Of a stretch of DNA of 64,000 nucleotides, positions 49,569 through 61,462 are shown one piece after another. The translations under genes were made by a program, and so were the position numbers. The DNA comes from Macquaria australasica. Lineage: Eukaryota; Chordata; Actinopteri; Centrarchiformes; Percichthyidae. The stretch spans positions 60,001 to 124,000 of the forward strand of contig SEMN01000593.1 of assembly GCA_005408345.1 (NCBI GenBank), given 5' to 3'. The notes beneath the pieces were generated by a model. That model saw nothing but the letters and a program-made list of their open reading frames with translations. It was not told the DNA's origin and did no database searches. The number at the start of each line of letters is the position of its first letter. Position 1 is the stretch's first letter.

Positions 49569-52500
49569 GTAAGTCCGCTTCACCAACGGTTTGCATGGAA
49601 ACACCGTTAATGCTATTTTTTGCATTGTTTGTTAGCGGAGCCGATATGTTTGATTCATTTATTTTAAATGATTATCACGCTTTGTTTGTATGTGGAAAAC
49701 CTGTTAGTGCTGCGCCTTATCCTACTGTTTACATGCTCAACACACTGCAGGCTAACAGTCTATTGGTATTGTTAGATATGGTTTTTAATTAACCTGGTTT
49801 CGTTATAACTGGGGAGCTCATCGTGCAGATTGCCTCAGTATCCACCTGCTCTGTGCAAACATACTCTCTCTGTTTCCCTAAATTCTCAAATCAATCATGC
49901 ATTGTGTTATCAGTCGTCTAACATTAATCCAAATCCATTAGAAAGCGTTAATACCACATTAGAGCTCTTAAAGTACCCATTCTCTACGAAATGTTTTTAA
50001 TAATTAATCAGTAAATCAAATTACAGCCTGTAAGCCACCAACCATTTTAACACTCGTGATTTATGAAGTATGTAATGTACCGTCCTGCAGCACAGCGTGT
50101 TGCTACTTTTCCAACACACCCACTGCTCAGATCCTCTCTCATGATTTGGCGTCGTGCTGTGACTTTCCTGCTGCAGGTCTGAGAGTGTGTAGGGTGTGTT
50201 TTTTCTTCTTCTTTACAGTCAGGGTTAATCTGTTTTGGGCATCACTGGATCATGGATGGAGGGTTTTGTTTTGGCGCTGTTATGCTATCAGCTCAGATAA
50301 GGTTACCTGTGGACTCACTCTCTATCATCTGACATTATGCGTGAGGTCTTCTTATTATCTGTACAGATGATGGGAATACACATCAACTATACAGAAAACA
50401 TGGCTATCAAAACGTTTGGCTTGTACTCCCCTAAAACAAAGCTATGGTTTGTCTGCTTGTTCAACTAAAGAGCGAGAGAAGGATTCCTCCCCTTCAGGTT
50501 GTTTTATTTTAATCATTTGAAGTGACCCAAAAGAAGTGAAATAATGGAAGAAAAAAAGTCTGAAAAAGTAGGTTTGTGTTGCAGAAACATATATTTGTTC
50601 TGTTTTCCTGTTCAGTTAATCACGACCCTGCAGACTTGTTCTGCAGCCCACTGGGGGTCCTGATTGCGAAGCACTAGAGAACAACATCAGTGCCAAATTC
50701 ATTTGTTTGTGCTCCCACTTCAGATTGCAGGATGTCAGGTTGCATACATGTACTTTGTTTAAATTGCTCCCTTGTGTTAATTCAGCATTAGTTTAGAGTT
50801 TTATTATCTGTGCTGGGTTAAAATAAATAGATGCAAATAGATATAACCAGTAAATGAAAGGGCTACAACTAACAATTGTTTTTATCACTGATTAATTCGC
50901 CAATCATAATAATTAACTTTTGATCAATAACATGTCTGAAAATAGCAACAAATGCTGAGAACAGTTTCCTAAAGCCAAAGGTGAGATGTCTTAAAATTGC
51001 TAGTTTTGTCCAAAACCCAAAGAGAGGTAATTTACTATCACAGAAGACAAATTAAAGCAGCACATCCGCACAATTGACGAGCTGGAACCAGGTACTGTTT
51101 GGCATGTCTGATCACCACTTGTTACCAATAGTTGCAGATTCATTTTATCAAGTAAGCGACTAACCGTTTCAGCCCCAGATGTTATTACAGACTTGCAATT
51201 GTCGTCGGTGGATGCTCATGTTTTACTGCTAAATGATACAGTATATGTGGATTTAAACGGCTGCATTGACTCATCTGTGCTCTGTAAGATGCTCACTTGT
51301 GTCACCCAAACAGACAGCGGCCTCTTTGTTTAGGAGTTTCGGGACTGAAAGCAGAGCTGTTGTGGTCGGAGCCAAAAGGGGCGTACAGTATACGCTGTCA
51401 TTTTGGGGTGCAGAGCCAAACAAGCAGCCAATGCCAGTGTGAGTTACATCACCAAGGCACCGTGAGGCTGGCACAGCCTGTGGCTGAAATGCACCATGGG
51501 AGATGGACCACTGATACTGTGATGCTGCCGTTTAGATATGATATTTTGATGGTCCATATGGAAACATGAGCTGCTGTTTTTTTCAATCATTTTTACTCTT
51601 GCATATGTTTCATGGCAGCAGCAGATCCATTGTGCCAAGAAAGGAAACAGAACTAAACAGACTGCTTTGATTATTTGATGTGTTTCCTCCCAGAATTTGA
51701 TATTTTTAATAGAGCACACTGTTAAAAGTTTAAAGGTTGAGGTGATTTGTTCACCTGCAAACTCAGAACCAGATATTATATCAGATATATAAGATAAAGA
51801 TAGAGAAATATGGACTGTAATTTAGTTTTTGTAAATTATTTGTTCACATTTGGATTTATTGTGCATTACCATATATTGCTATCCTATAGCACTTTTACAT
51901 ATACACATTTAGGATTAAAACCTTTCATCTGTCTTTTAATTTAAAGTTTAAACCAAATAATGCCAGTTACGTGCACGTAGAAGGTCAGAAGGATTCACTT
52001 TCTCAGGGTGACACCTGGTTTCAGTCGATTGGTTTATTTCTGGTCAAGCTCGCCCAGGGAGCACCGGTGTCCTCTTAATGTTGTGACAAACCCATCAGGC
52101 ACATCACACCTAATATTCTGTTTTTCAACTTAGGCTTGACTTCCAACATAGGACCACTAAAAACAAGATTATTGTGGAGAACAGTGTTAGAAATAAATAT
52201 TCTTTTGGCTACACATGCAGCCTGTGATTTGTTTGAGAGTCTAAACAAGTCTGAATCTGTTGGATTTTCTTTTTTTTTTTCTTCTTCTTCTTTTTTTTTT
52301 AAAAACAACCCTCAAGTCGCTCAAGAGGTGATGCATTAACATTTCTGGCAGCAGTTTGTTTAGAATAAGAAAAAGAAAACGGGCAGTGAGCATCAAGAGC
52401 CACTTTGCTGAGGAGACAAAGACAAGAGCGCCACCTGCAGAATCTTAATCAACAGGAAAAAGCCAAAGAAAAAAAAACATGATGGGCCTCAGTGTTTAAC

Positions 52501-55500
52501 TGTGAAGTGATTTCTGGGAAAACAAGCCGCAACATTGAGAGCTTATCACCAAAGGTTCAGAAAGTGTGCATTGTTGTTCTGCAAAAAGTGTGAGATTATA
52601 ACATGAATATTGATTATATAAGTTGTCGTTCCTCAGCTGTCGGGCCTGTTGGTGCTGGCTGTGGGACTTTGGCTCAGGTTTGACCCAGAAACAGTGGAGC
52701 TACTGACAAGTGATGGCGCCCCTGACACCTTCTTTATAGGTACGTGCAGCCTCCAGTCACACCTCACCTTACATCTAAAATATGGAGCAAGATAACGAAA
52801 TTAACTGCTTTAAGTTATCTGTTTACTTTATTGTGATAAACTGTTGGATTGTCTTGGTTCAGAGTAGTTGTTTTAATAACTCAGTAGTGCCAGTTCTGTG
52901 TATATCCTCCACTCAGCAGTGCAGCAATGCAGATACGGGCTGCAGCTATTTTATTTGTTATATTTAAGTAATGATATGAGGAAAGATAAATCACATGTGG
53001 ATCTTATCAGCCACAGAGCAGCTCAAATTTGATTTCTATTTAAGAATTTTAATGCTATTTTGCTGATTAATGTAGAGAACAAACCAAAAGTTCGACATCT
53101 TTATGTAACAAGTATCAAATGTAAGACTGAAAGACACATTTTTGGGTATAAAATAACAACCCTAAATCAATCAGAGTACGTGGAGCAGGACCAGACTTCA
53201 TGCCTGATGACATTAGGTTTTATGGTGCGTTGTAAAAATCATGTAACAAACCTTCATTAACCTCCCGGGGGGGTTCCCCACTGCCATTTTAACTGAGGAG
53301 CCTTTCAGGGGCCGCAGGTGTTACTGAGCAGTAATGAACGCTATTAACGGGCACATTTTACCCTGAACGTATTGGGCCATTTCACCACTTCCTGTGCACA
53401 ACGCTTAGCGGAAACTGACTTATCACTTATATCCTGACTTACTAGGCCTGTTTTAAATCCACGGATGTGCCACAAAACCACTCACATGACAGATGGTGCT
53501 GCAGGCCGAGGGGAAGTGAAAGAAGACATGTCACATGATTACTGCACCATTACTGGTAGTGCTCTGGTTTATGGGTTTATGGGCAGAATTGCTCATCTTT
53601 ACAAACACTGATTTGAATTTCCTTTTACTGGAATAATACAGAGATGCTCAAACGGTGACAAATGGACCAGAGCCTCTAGCTGATTAATGAACAGCTCAGT
53701 CTCTTCGCTGAAATATCTCATAAATTCGTAGCACTTTGTACTCAGGTGGCTTTTGATATTGAATGAAGAGTTACTTTGGTGGAGAAACACCCTTCAGTGT
53801 GTAGTAGTGTTGCAGTACTCCCTACAATAGGCCCTCTCTCTCTCTCTCTCTCTCTTGCTCGCTCGCTCGGCGTAGGAGCAGATGATTAGAATGAAGCCTA
53901 TTCTTGTTACTCCCGTTTCGACCATGACCTAAAATGGTGACTTCACTTCATCAGCTCTCTGCTGTGCTTTCATGGAACTGGCTGCCTCCCTCAGGACACG
54001 AGTATCAGGTTGGGTGGGGCAGGTGACAAGAGTCTATCCTGAAGACTGCTTTAGTAGCGGTCATAATACGGTACCATGCAGTGCATCCTTGTAAAAAAAA
54101 AAGTTTCATACAGCAGCTTGTGTAAATGGGAGAGGAAAAGGCACAGAGGGCTCAAGTCTTAGTTTTTCTACTTTTATTAAACATGATAAAAACTAAATCT
54201 CTTCTTCAACAATACAGCCTAAAAAATATTACAGTAAACACAAAACACACAATATAAACTGGACTTTCATGCAGTCACACACAGCATATGAGACGTTATT
54301 CTGTTATCTGTTTATGCAAACTACTGTAGGTGAGATCATTTTTGTTCCATTTGGTTTAATTTGACATGCAAATATCATAGAGCTCGTCTAGTTTGTCCAT
54401 GCACATTTACCCAAGTACTTTATTGGACTTCACTACACATTTCAGCGGCAAATAGTGTACTTTTCACTCCACTATGTTTACAGTTACTTTGCAGGTCAAG
54501 ATTTTACATACAAAAGATATGATCATCTTACAATATATGTTGCATCTTTTTATAGATTAAACTGCCCAACTTTATCTAAAGCTGTCAGAATAATGTCCAT
54601 CTTGTCCAGCTGCAACATTCACTGATAATACTTCTGTACTTTTAATAAAGGCTTGAATGCAGAACTTTTACTTCAAATGGCGTATTTATACTTTGTTGTG
54701 TTGCTAATTTTACTCAAGAAAAAGGTCTGAATACTTCCTGCACAAGACGTGTTGTTCTGTCCTGGAGCAGCCCTTGTTGCCAGGCAACAAGAGACAAACA
54801 GATAAAGCTATCAATTCATCTAAATATCTGCAAGAGAGCCTGGCGAGGATCGATCGTCTTACAGAGGAGCCTTGGCAACAAAGTAAATATCATCATGAGC
54901 TCCCTGAGCAGAACGGTGGAGCGTCGCTGCCTACGTTCACCTCCAGCGAGGAGGCTAAACCGAGTGATACCATAACGAGGCAGAGTGGCAGCATTCCCTG
55001 TGGGTGAATCACTTTCCATTCTGTCACCTTTGTCGCTCTGTGCGCCAGTGCGTTAACAGCCATTATGTGCATATAAAAGATGCAGACAGAGAGAAAGTTA
55101 AGAGACGGAAAGATATTTACACTCACTAACATGTATTCCCACCAGCTGCCGCCAGCATTAACAAGGAGGAAGTAAAGTTGCCTGCTAGATATCACCAGTT
55201 TCGCTAAGAGGAAGTGCCACATAAAACGGTGCATATTAAAGTCAGTGATTAAGTGAAGTGTGTAGACACTTTGTGTATACAGTAGAAGCTGTCTTGGCCC
55301 ATTATATTTTCCATTGCTAACTCAGACACTGCTTTGAAGCAGTGTATCCCTCGCCTCCAGCCCCCTTCAGCACAGCAGTCTATTCACCTCGTCTTTACCT
55401 CCCCTTTTGTTCAGCAGCAGGAAAACAACAGCTTGCGATCCCCCCATGTGGATAAATTAAATTGCTGCAGTGGTTGCTGTCTATGTCACTGATTAGGCCC

Positions 55501-58283
55501 TTAGTATGGACCTCAGGGACCGGTCCGGTGTATAGTTACAGCGTAAAGGGCTCAGTAGTGAGGGCTGGGAGCAGGGGAGTAGACAGGGAGAGGTGACGCC
55601 ATCCAGGAGCTGGGATGGTGGGGGATGTAGTCTAATTCTGCAGCAATCAAACCCCTGAAAATTTGATTTGCCAGACAGATGGCATCTGTTTTTGCTGCTT
55701 TACCCTGTATAAACATGAATGCACCAAGTCTGAGTAATTAGAAATAACACTAATGTATCAAGAGAGTAACCTGGAAGCCTTGTTTCTCAACAGACTGTGT
55801 AGCTCCATCAGCTTAAATGCAAATGTGATCGTGATACTGCACAGAGTCTGACTGTACCCCTGAGACATGTATAGATGGGGAGGATTTCCAGCTATTTGCA
55901 GCTTGCCTGCAGCAGGACAGAGACAAGCGTCTTGTTTTGTTCAGCACACTGACAGGGACAGACAGTTGACTCCACTGCACAGGTGTTTATTTGCAAGCAC
56001 TGATCCATTTCAATCCATTCAATATTTTTCCGGAGATTTATAACTTCTTGCATGTAATTTAGACAATGACCACTACAGCAGGACACAGTTTATACACCGA
56101 TTCTAATCTGACAGATTAAATGTTTTCATTTATCACTCATGATAAACTGGTGGAGGCAAAATGACAAAGAAGTACTATTTTAAGCAGTGAGAAAAACAAT
56201 AAAAAGGGCCAGAGGTTTGAGTCAGAGATTCTTTTTGTGTCTCAGACTTCTTTCATCTCGACTCAGAGCTTTTAAAATTCACAAGCGGCTGGACTGAAGG
56301 AGTAGGCTGATAATCAGACTGAATTGTGGGAGGTGATTCAGAGGCTACACAGGGAGCTTCCACCTACACTTTTCTGCGGGTAGTCAAACACAACAACAAC
56401 AACAACAACAGTCCTTTTATAAACTGTGCCTCAACAAAGTCGTGAAAGCAGTTGGATCATGCTGCCATCCTCAGGTGAAGCTGTGAACTGCAGTCATGTG
56501 ACAGAGCACTAACACACTGCGATTAGATTCTAGTCTTCTCTGTCAATTCCTGCATCACGGACATTACACGAGTGGTGGATTGTTGTTGTGGATTTCCTGA
56601 TTTAATTCTGCAGAGTAACACAATTTAAAGTTCTAATCTATCCACCTTTTTCTCTCCTCAGCTGTGTACATCCTCCTCGGCGCAGGAGGGCTGATGATGA
56701 TCGTTGGGTTCTTTGGTTGTTTTGGGGCTGTACGCGAGTCTCAGTGTCTTCTTGCATCGGTGGGTTGAAGTGCTGCCTCTCGTGGCATTATTCATGCACT
56801 GCAGTGTCGTGTTTTGTTGTCCCTTACTACAGATATACTGTATGTGACACAATCCCTCTGAATATTTCATGGTAACGCTTTATTTTTCCTAGAAAGATCT
56901 ATGTGCAATTTGGAACTAATTATAGGGGAAATAGATTGATTGGTATACTTCCAATTAATTCATTCCAATTAATTGCTATGGTAACCAAGAGTATGAAGTG
57001 AAAGCAATGTGAAATTTGCCTGCAGACGAGCATATAATTTAACAAATATGGAGAGTAAAGCTTCTAATAATGAATTAATAATGGACGAATATTTACTTTT
57101 GTTTAAAAGGAGCTTTTTTTTTTCTTTCAAGGATGTTCACATTTTCTCTTTAAGTAAAGTAGCACCAAATGACATACTTCCTTCTAGGAAACTTCCTAGG
57201 AAATTATTAGGACTGCTGTTTCCAAGGTTAAGAATGAACTTTCAGTCTCAGTATTAGGAAAATTAAGTGTTACCTTCTTGGTCAAATACCTGAAGCCAAC
57301 TCTTTATGTATGAAAGATGCAATAACAAACCTCTTTTTTCTGTTCTGCAGTTCTTTGCTTGCCTTCTGATAATCTTTGGAGCAGAGATTGCTGCTGGTGT
57401 GTTTGGATTCATAAACAAGGAACAGGTACAACACTTAAATGATTCCTTTATTAAAATCAGATTGTAATATATCTTCTAAATGTACAAATAAAAAATGTTT
57501 GTTATCTTTTATCAATAACAGATTGTTGAGGAAGTGCAAAAGTTTTACAGTAGCTCCATCGCTGATGTCTCCAACACAAATGGCACCGCAATAGCATTAA
57601 TTTACCACCAAACTGTGAGTAAATCTTGGCTTGTGTTCAGTTGCCTCCTTCACATGGTTGCCACAGCGTCACAGTATAATTCTTTTTACTTTTTACATTT
57701 ACAGCTCAACTGTTGTGGAGGCTCCACATCCGACACGTCTAACACACTTTGTGCAGAGGCTACCAGTGACACCCAGGTAAAACCCCTCACGCCTGCTATG
57801 ACACTTTATACCCACATGGTGGCAGTATAGCGCTGATTTAAGATTAAAAGATCTGCTGCAATTTAGTGTTGGATCTAAAATTCACGTAAAATAATTCATA
57901 GCAGGATCTTGCACAGTACCTGTAATTAACAATATGAATGCTTTATTGTTTTTAGGACTGTCTCAGTGCAATAACAGACTTCTTCAATGAAAAGCTGCAT
58001 ATTATTGGATACATTGGGATTGGTGTTGCAGGAGTAATGGTGAGAACGTACAAAACCTTGAATTTAAACTTCATAAACCCAAAATAGTGATTCCACTTTA
58101 CAATCATTTTAACCATTTATATCCTCACTGGCAATTATTCTGATTATACTGGGTTGTGCTACTTTACATGGAGCTCCACACATGTTTTAACGTGTCCCAA
58201 AATGTGTCTGATTTCAGATCATAGGAATGATCTTCAGTATGGTTCTGTGTTGTGCCATCAGGAACAACAGGGAGGTTATATAG
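49500..58283 (+). CDS. tspan2: Tetraspanin-2 (complete, eight coding exons)
   Basis: Four-pass membrane organiser of the tetraspanin family; TSPAN2 is known mainly from oligodendrocytes. Coding exons: 49500-49568, 52637-52739, 56662-56759, 57351-57425, 57522-57614, 57705-57776, 57956-58039 and 58218-58283. They join to 660 nt, 219 residues, in frame with GT-AG at every junction (human protein 221). TM1 is about residues 13-36, TM2 59-78, TM3 88-110 and TM4 183-207. The large extracellular loop holds the CCG motif (149-151) and further cysteines at 162 and 172, the four-cysteine class. An NGT glycosylation site lies at 135. GFFGCFGAVRESQC (73-86) and the C-terminus MIFSMVLCCAIRNNREVI are close to mammalian TSPAN2, which separates it from CD9 and CD81. 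It lies 6.5 kb downstream of ngf on the same strand, as in the human NGF-TSPAN2 pair. Confidence 0.96.
49569..52636 (+). other. tspan2: tspan2 intron 1
   Basis: 3.07 kb. Holds family B MITE copy 4, a T/C-rich tract (52,267-52,300) and a CTCF-like motif (52,428-52,441, minus strand). Confidence 0.85.
50859..51179 (+). mobile_element. hAT-like MITE, family B copy 4
   Basis: Starts AGGGCTACAACTAACAATTG and ends GTTTCAGCCCCA. Interior TTTTGTCCAAAACCCAAAGA and GAGCTGGAACCAGG as in the family. No clear target duplication. Confidence 0.6.
52637..52739 (+). CDS. tspan2: tspan2 coding exon 2
   Basis: Acceptor CCTCAG, donor GTACGT, ends in phase 1. Encodes the rest of TM1 (LSGLLVLAVGLWL) and the small extracellular loop. 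Confidence 0.95.
53829..53870. repeat. (CT)n then (GCTC)n microsatellites
   Basis: About 13 CT units followed by three GCTC units. Confidence 0.9.
54401..54742 (+). repeat. Teleost interspersed repeat, family E copy 1
   Basis: Contains CAAGTACTTTATTGGACTTC, AGTTACTTTGCAGGTCAAGA, TTGAATGCAGAACTTTTACTT and TTTTACTCAAG. Shares the ACTCCACTA/AGTTACTTTGCAG section with 59.7-60.0 kb. A fish repeat recognised by its ACTCAAGTA words; class not assigned. Confidence 0.6.
56388..56411. repeat. (CAA)n microsatellite
   Basis: About eight CAA units inside tspan2 intron 2. Confidence 0.9.
56662..56759 (+). CDS. tspan2: tspan2 coding exon 3
   Basis: Acceptor CTCCTCAG, donor GTGGGT. Encodes TM2 and the short intracellular loop with the family motif GCFGAVRESQC. 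Confidence 0.95.
56760..57350 (+). other. tspan2: tspan2 intron 3
   Basis: 591 bases, AT-rich, no repeat or exon recognised. Ends with a good polypyrimidine tract and TTCTGCAG. Confidence 0.85.
57351..57425 (+). CDS. tspan2: tspan2 coding exon 4
   Basis: Acceptor TGTTCTGCAG, donor GTACAA. Encodes TM3 (FFACLLIIFGAEIAAGVFGF) and the start of the large loop. Confidence 0.95.
57522..57614 (+). CDS. tspan2: tspan2 coding exon 5
   Basis: Acceptor AATAACAG, donor GTGAGT. Encodes helices of the large extracellular loop with the NGT sequon at residue 135. Confidence 0.95.
57705..57776 (+). CDS. tspan2: tspan2 coding exon 6
   Basis: Acceptor TTTACAG, donor GTAAAA. Carries LNCCGG, the CCG signature of tetraspanins, and a third loop cysteine. 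Confidence 0.95.
57812..57825 (+). promoter_or_regulatory. CTCF-like motif in tspan2 intron 6
   Basis: CCACATGGTGGCAG followed by TATAGCGCT, a good match to the CTCF core CCANNNGGTGGCAG. Sequence match only. Confidence 0.4.
57956..58039 (+). CDS. tspan2: tspan2 coding exon 7
   Basis: Acceptor TTTTTAG, donor GTGAGA. Starts DCLSAI, giving the fourth loop cysteine, and enters TM4. Confidence 0.95.
58218..58283 (+). CDS. tspan2: tspan2 coding exon 8 (terminal)
   Basis: Acceptor ATTTCAG, ends at TAG 58,281-58,283. Encodes the end of TM4 with two adjacent cysteines and the short C-terminal tail RNNREVI. Confidence 0.95.
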   Translation: MIGMIFSMVLCCAIRNNREVI

Positions 58284-59280
58284 ATGGTGAGTTGACCCCC
58301 TCCCTTCCACCCATCCACCTCCACCTCCACCCCCCACCAGCCAGCCCACTACACCCATCCCTTCATAATCAAGCCACCTGTAGAAGAAGGGAAACACCAA
58401 AGTTCCAATATCAATGTCATTTCTCATAGTCCAGAGAGAGAGATAGTACAATACACTTCAGTTGTTCCAGTTGTCCTTGGGCCAAATTCAACACAATACG
58501 CTGGATTGTTATCTTCACACCTTTTCCTCGACTCCACCAGCACTGAAAATGCATTTCTCTGTTCTTTTCCGTAACACGTGCTCTGCTTTTGGCACATCTC
58601 CTCGGTTTTTAATGTCTTTTTGTTTTATCGCTGGCGCTCCACAGAAGTTACAACACAGTACATGAAGCCTTCTTTGACACAGGAATGTTGTGTATTGCTG
58701 TAAATATGGACACCTATTTTATGCACCTGCTGTTAACATTATTTATCGTGCCCTTTCTGGCTCTTTTTATGTAATTTATAGGCCTTATGCCAATCATAGG
58801 CTACTTTGTGTGCTTAAATGTTTTGAGGACTAGTCCACCTTTGCAGAGTAAATAAATATCCATGATGTGCCTATTTAGTCCCGTAGACAAGCCTCCAGCT
58901 ACCGTACTATTAACCTATTCCTTGTGATTTTAATATGTACATATCGACTGTGCTTGCTCCCAGCCACCACTCTCAAGTATTTCTACTTTTAAAGCACAAT
59001 AGAAGTGTAGACATGTTATCAACCCAAAGGGTTAGGGAAGGTCTGATGATAAACTGCCACACACTCTGTGAAATCTCCAAATTCATCTAAAAGGTCATGA
59101 GTAACTCTACGTCTCGAGCTCTTCTGGAGCATGTGTGAACTGTAACAGTGAGCTAGTTTTTGCGTTCTGTGTGAATTATTTTGGATGTAAATTTTGTTGG
59201 TGTGCCAATAAGATGTGAATTATAGAATAATATAGTTTATGTCATACTGTTAACCATAATAATAAAAAAATAAATACTGG
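58284..59280 (+). other. tspan2: tspan2 3'UTR with poly(A) signals
   Basis: From the stop codon to two overlapping AATAAA hexamers at 59,261-59,266 and 59,269-59,274, the best poly(A) signals downstream of the gene. Length about 1 kb. The early part is C-rich (CCACC repeats at 58,310-58,350). An earlier AATAAA near 58,852 is an alternative. Confidence 0.5.
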
Positions 59281-59708
59281 GTGCTTTTATTGATATGTTT
59301 GGCTGTTTTCTGTTTCCTGCCAGAGAAGTGTCTGAATTACATGTTTGCTTCTTGTAATGTGTCAGCGCTGTCTCATGCATGTAAAGTTTGCGGTCGGTGA
59401 GGTTCCTGAACACGTCAGAGCTTTGTGTAGACTCCTCGACAAGAAATGTCAGCCATTCAGAATAGCAGCACAGTGCTAAACCAGAGTTAAGTGATGCAGT
59501 AGCATATAGACCATAGTCAGGATCTGTGAAACAATATTACACTGGCTCGACAAAATCATCTCTGCAGGAGGCCCACTTGACCTACTTACTTACTTAAACT
59601 GTAATTTCTTTAGATTTCTTTAGACCTTTGACATTTATTCTCACTACACATTAAACGTGTTTGTTCCTGCCTTTGTTATATATTATAATGTTATAAGACA
59701 GGTGTCTT
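59281..59708. other. Intergenic between convergent tspan2 and carrier gene
   Basis: No repeat or exon recognised. Confidence 0.45.
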
Positions 59709-60030
59709 CCAGTGGTGGAAAGTTATTAAGTACATTTACTCAAGTATTGTACTTGAGTACAATTTTGAGGTACTTGTACTTGAGAGGGAAAGACTGCTTT
59801 TTACGCCACTACATTTGCTAACTTTAGTGATTAGTTACTTTGCAGATTCAGATTAATAACACAAAATATAATCAACAAATCAATTGTGGTGTATTATTTA
59901 TAGGTTAAGATAAGACTTTATTGATGTGGGGGAGGGGGAATTCACAAGCTGCCCAGCAGTATATAAAGTAATTCAAATTAGCCCCACCTTTACCATCTGC
60001 AACACATTAATGCACCAATTTACAGCTCTA
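59709..60030 (+). repeat. Teleost interspersed repeat, family E copy 2
   Basis: Starts CAGTGGTGGAAAG, then TTTACTCAAGTATTGTACTT, AGTTACTTTGCAGATTCAG and CCCAGCAGTATATAAAGTAA. Related to the copy in tspan2 intron 2, which holds the opposite part of the consensus. Confidence 0.65.
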
Positions 60031-61204
60031 GTAGAACATAAATGTAATCTATTTCATAATAAATCTTTATTTATAGATAACTTGTTATTGCCCATGCCCT
60101 CTGTAGTTGTTCAAAAAGAATAAACCTACATGCAGCATTACTTAATTTGCTTATCCCCTCCAGGTAAACTGGTAATACTGGTTACTGTGCATTTGCATGT
60201 TTCTTGTTAAACCATTCAGTCAATCAATCCATGAACACAGAATGAGTGCATTGCAAATTTTAATGTATATGTTTGTATATATACACGCATGGTATGTACA
60301 AAAAGCCATTGCAAACACAAAATATGGTAACAGTAATCTTTCACATGCTCACAGTAATCTTTCACATGCTCACAGTCACAGTAATAATGCTTTTTTTTTT
60401 TCCCCCCCCAACAGCCTTTTTTCTTCAGAGAGAAATGTCAATCCGCTCTGTTAAGGCATAAACCAACATTTTTTTGTAAAACTGAAGGTCTGCATATTGA
60501 AATGTCTCAACTGAGGTCATGTGGACAAACGCATACATATATAATGTGCATGAATGCATCTCAAGTTTTTGCAGATATTAAGATACGACGACTGCAGTTC
60601 TACTAAACAACTTTAGGGTTAATATCAAGTATGTAACAGGACACTGTTTATGGTTTGGCAAACGTATATATGGTCCCATGTCAGTAGGAAGGTTCATGAT
60701 CAGTCAAAATGTACATGTATAGTTTTGCTGAAAATATATGTAAAAAATAAACAAAAAGATCCCTTTGCAATGATTTGTGTAAATTGGGCCCCATGTCTCT
60801 CCCACTCTTGAAGCCTTTGTATCACGAGACAGCAATGGAAAAGGAAGAAAAACATACAAAGTACTGCAAGCTGCTGCATTTCAGAAATCCAAAATAAAAC
60901 TGGCATACACGTACAAAATATGAAGAGAGAGAAAAACAAAAAAAAAGGTGTCTCGTTGATGGAGTGAGCTCCCCTCCCTCACAGAGGGAAACACAGGACT
61001 GTCTCAGGGACAAAGAAAGAATAACACTGCAACTCTGAGTCCCCCCCAGCCCAGTAAGGCTAACAGCTTCAAGTGCAAACATTGGCCAGAGCCTACTGAA
61101 TAAGTCACAAAGTGTTTAAGTGCAACACAACTGTCAGACCACACGGAAGATAAAATCGTAGGTCTTTACACTCTGAAGCCTTTCTGACTCAGTCAGACAA
61201 GACT
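60031..61204. other. Intergenic; no gene seen
   Basis: Holds a tandem 20-base duplication (60,341-60,374 region, AGTAATCTTTCACATGCTCAC twice). Could include a long 3'UTR of the carrier gene on the minus strand. Confidence 0.45.
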
Positions 61205-61302
61205 TTTATTTCGCTGTAAACTGATGGTATGTAGCCGTTAGTTGTTCCACCATCTACACTGGGAAGGTCCTGTGCATAGCCAGTCAGCAAGCTGTTCCTC
61301 AC
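61205..61302 (-). other. slc25a22-like: glutamate carrier 3'UTR with candidate poly(A) signal
   Basis: On the minus strand AATAAA lies at plus-strand 61,205-61,210, about 95 bases after the stop. A longer 3'UTR is possible; another AATAAA lies at 60,066-60,071. Confidence 0.4.
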
Positions 61303-61462
61303 TCATGGTGACAGGAGGCTTAGAGGCGAGTTGTCCACGATGTATTCGCCAATGCCAACAAAGTACATAACCTGTGCAATGCCGAACAGAGGAGCAATGA
61401 CCAGAGCTCGACAGCCGGCACCTTTCAGGAAAGCAGATGGTCCCTCCTTCCGCATTATTTTA
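61303..61462 (-). CDS. slc25a22-like: glutamate carrier terminal exon
   Basis: Acceptor CTCCACAG. Encodes KEGPSAFLKGAGCRALVIAP and TM6, ending at TGA (plus-strand 61,303-61,305). The last dozen residues (EYIVDNSPLSLLSP) do not resemble the human SLC25A22 tail, one reason to leave the paralogue open. Confidence 0.93.

Larger units (their letters stand above)
52740..56661 (+). other. tspan2: tspan2 intron 2
   Basis: 3.92 kb. Contains (CT)n at 53,829-53,855, family E repeat at 54.4-54.7 kb and (CAA)n at 56,388-56,411. No alternative exon recognised. Confidence 0.85.

Noticed and set aside
57534..57830. 98-residue independent protein
   Set aside because: It is tspan2 exons 5 and 6 read through the intron between them.
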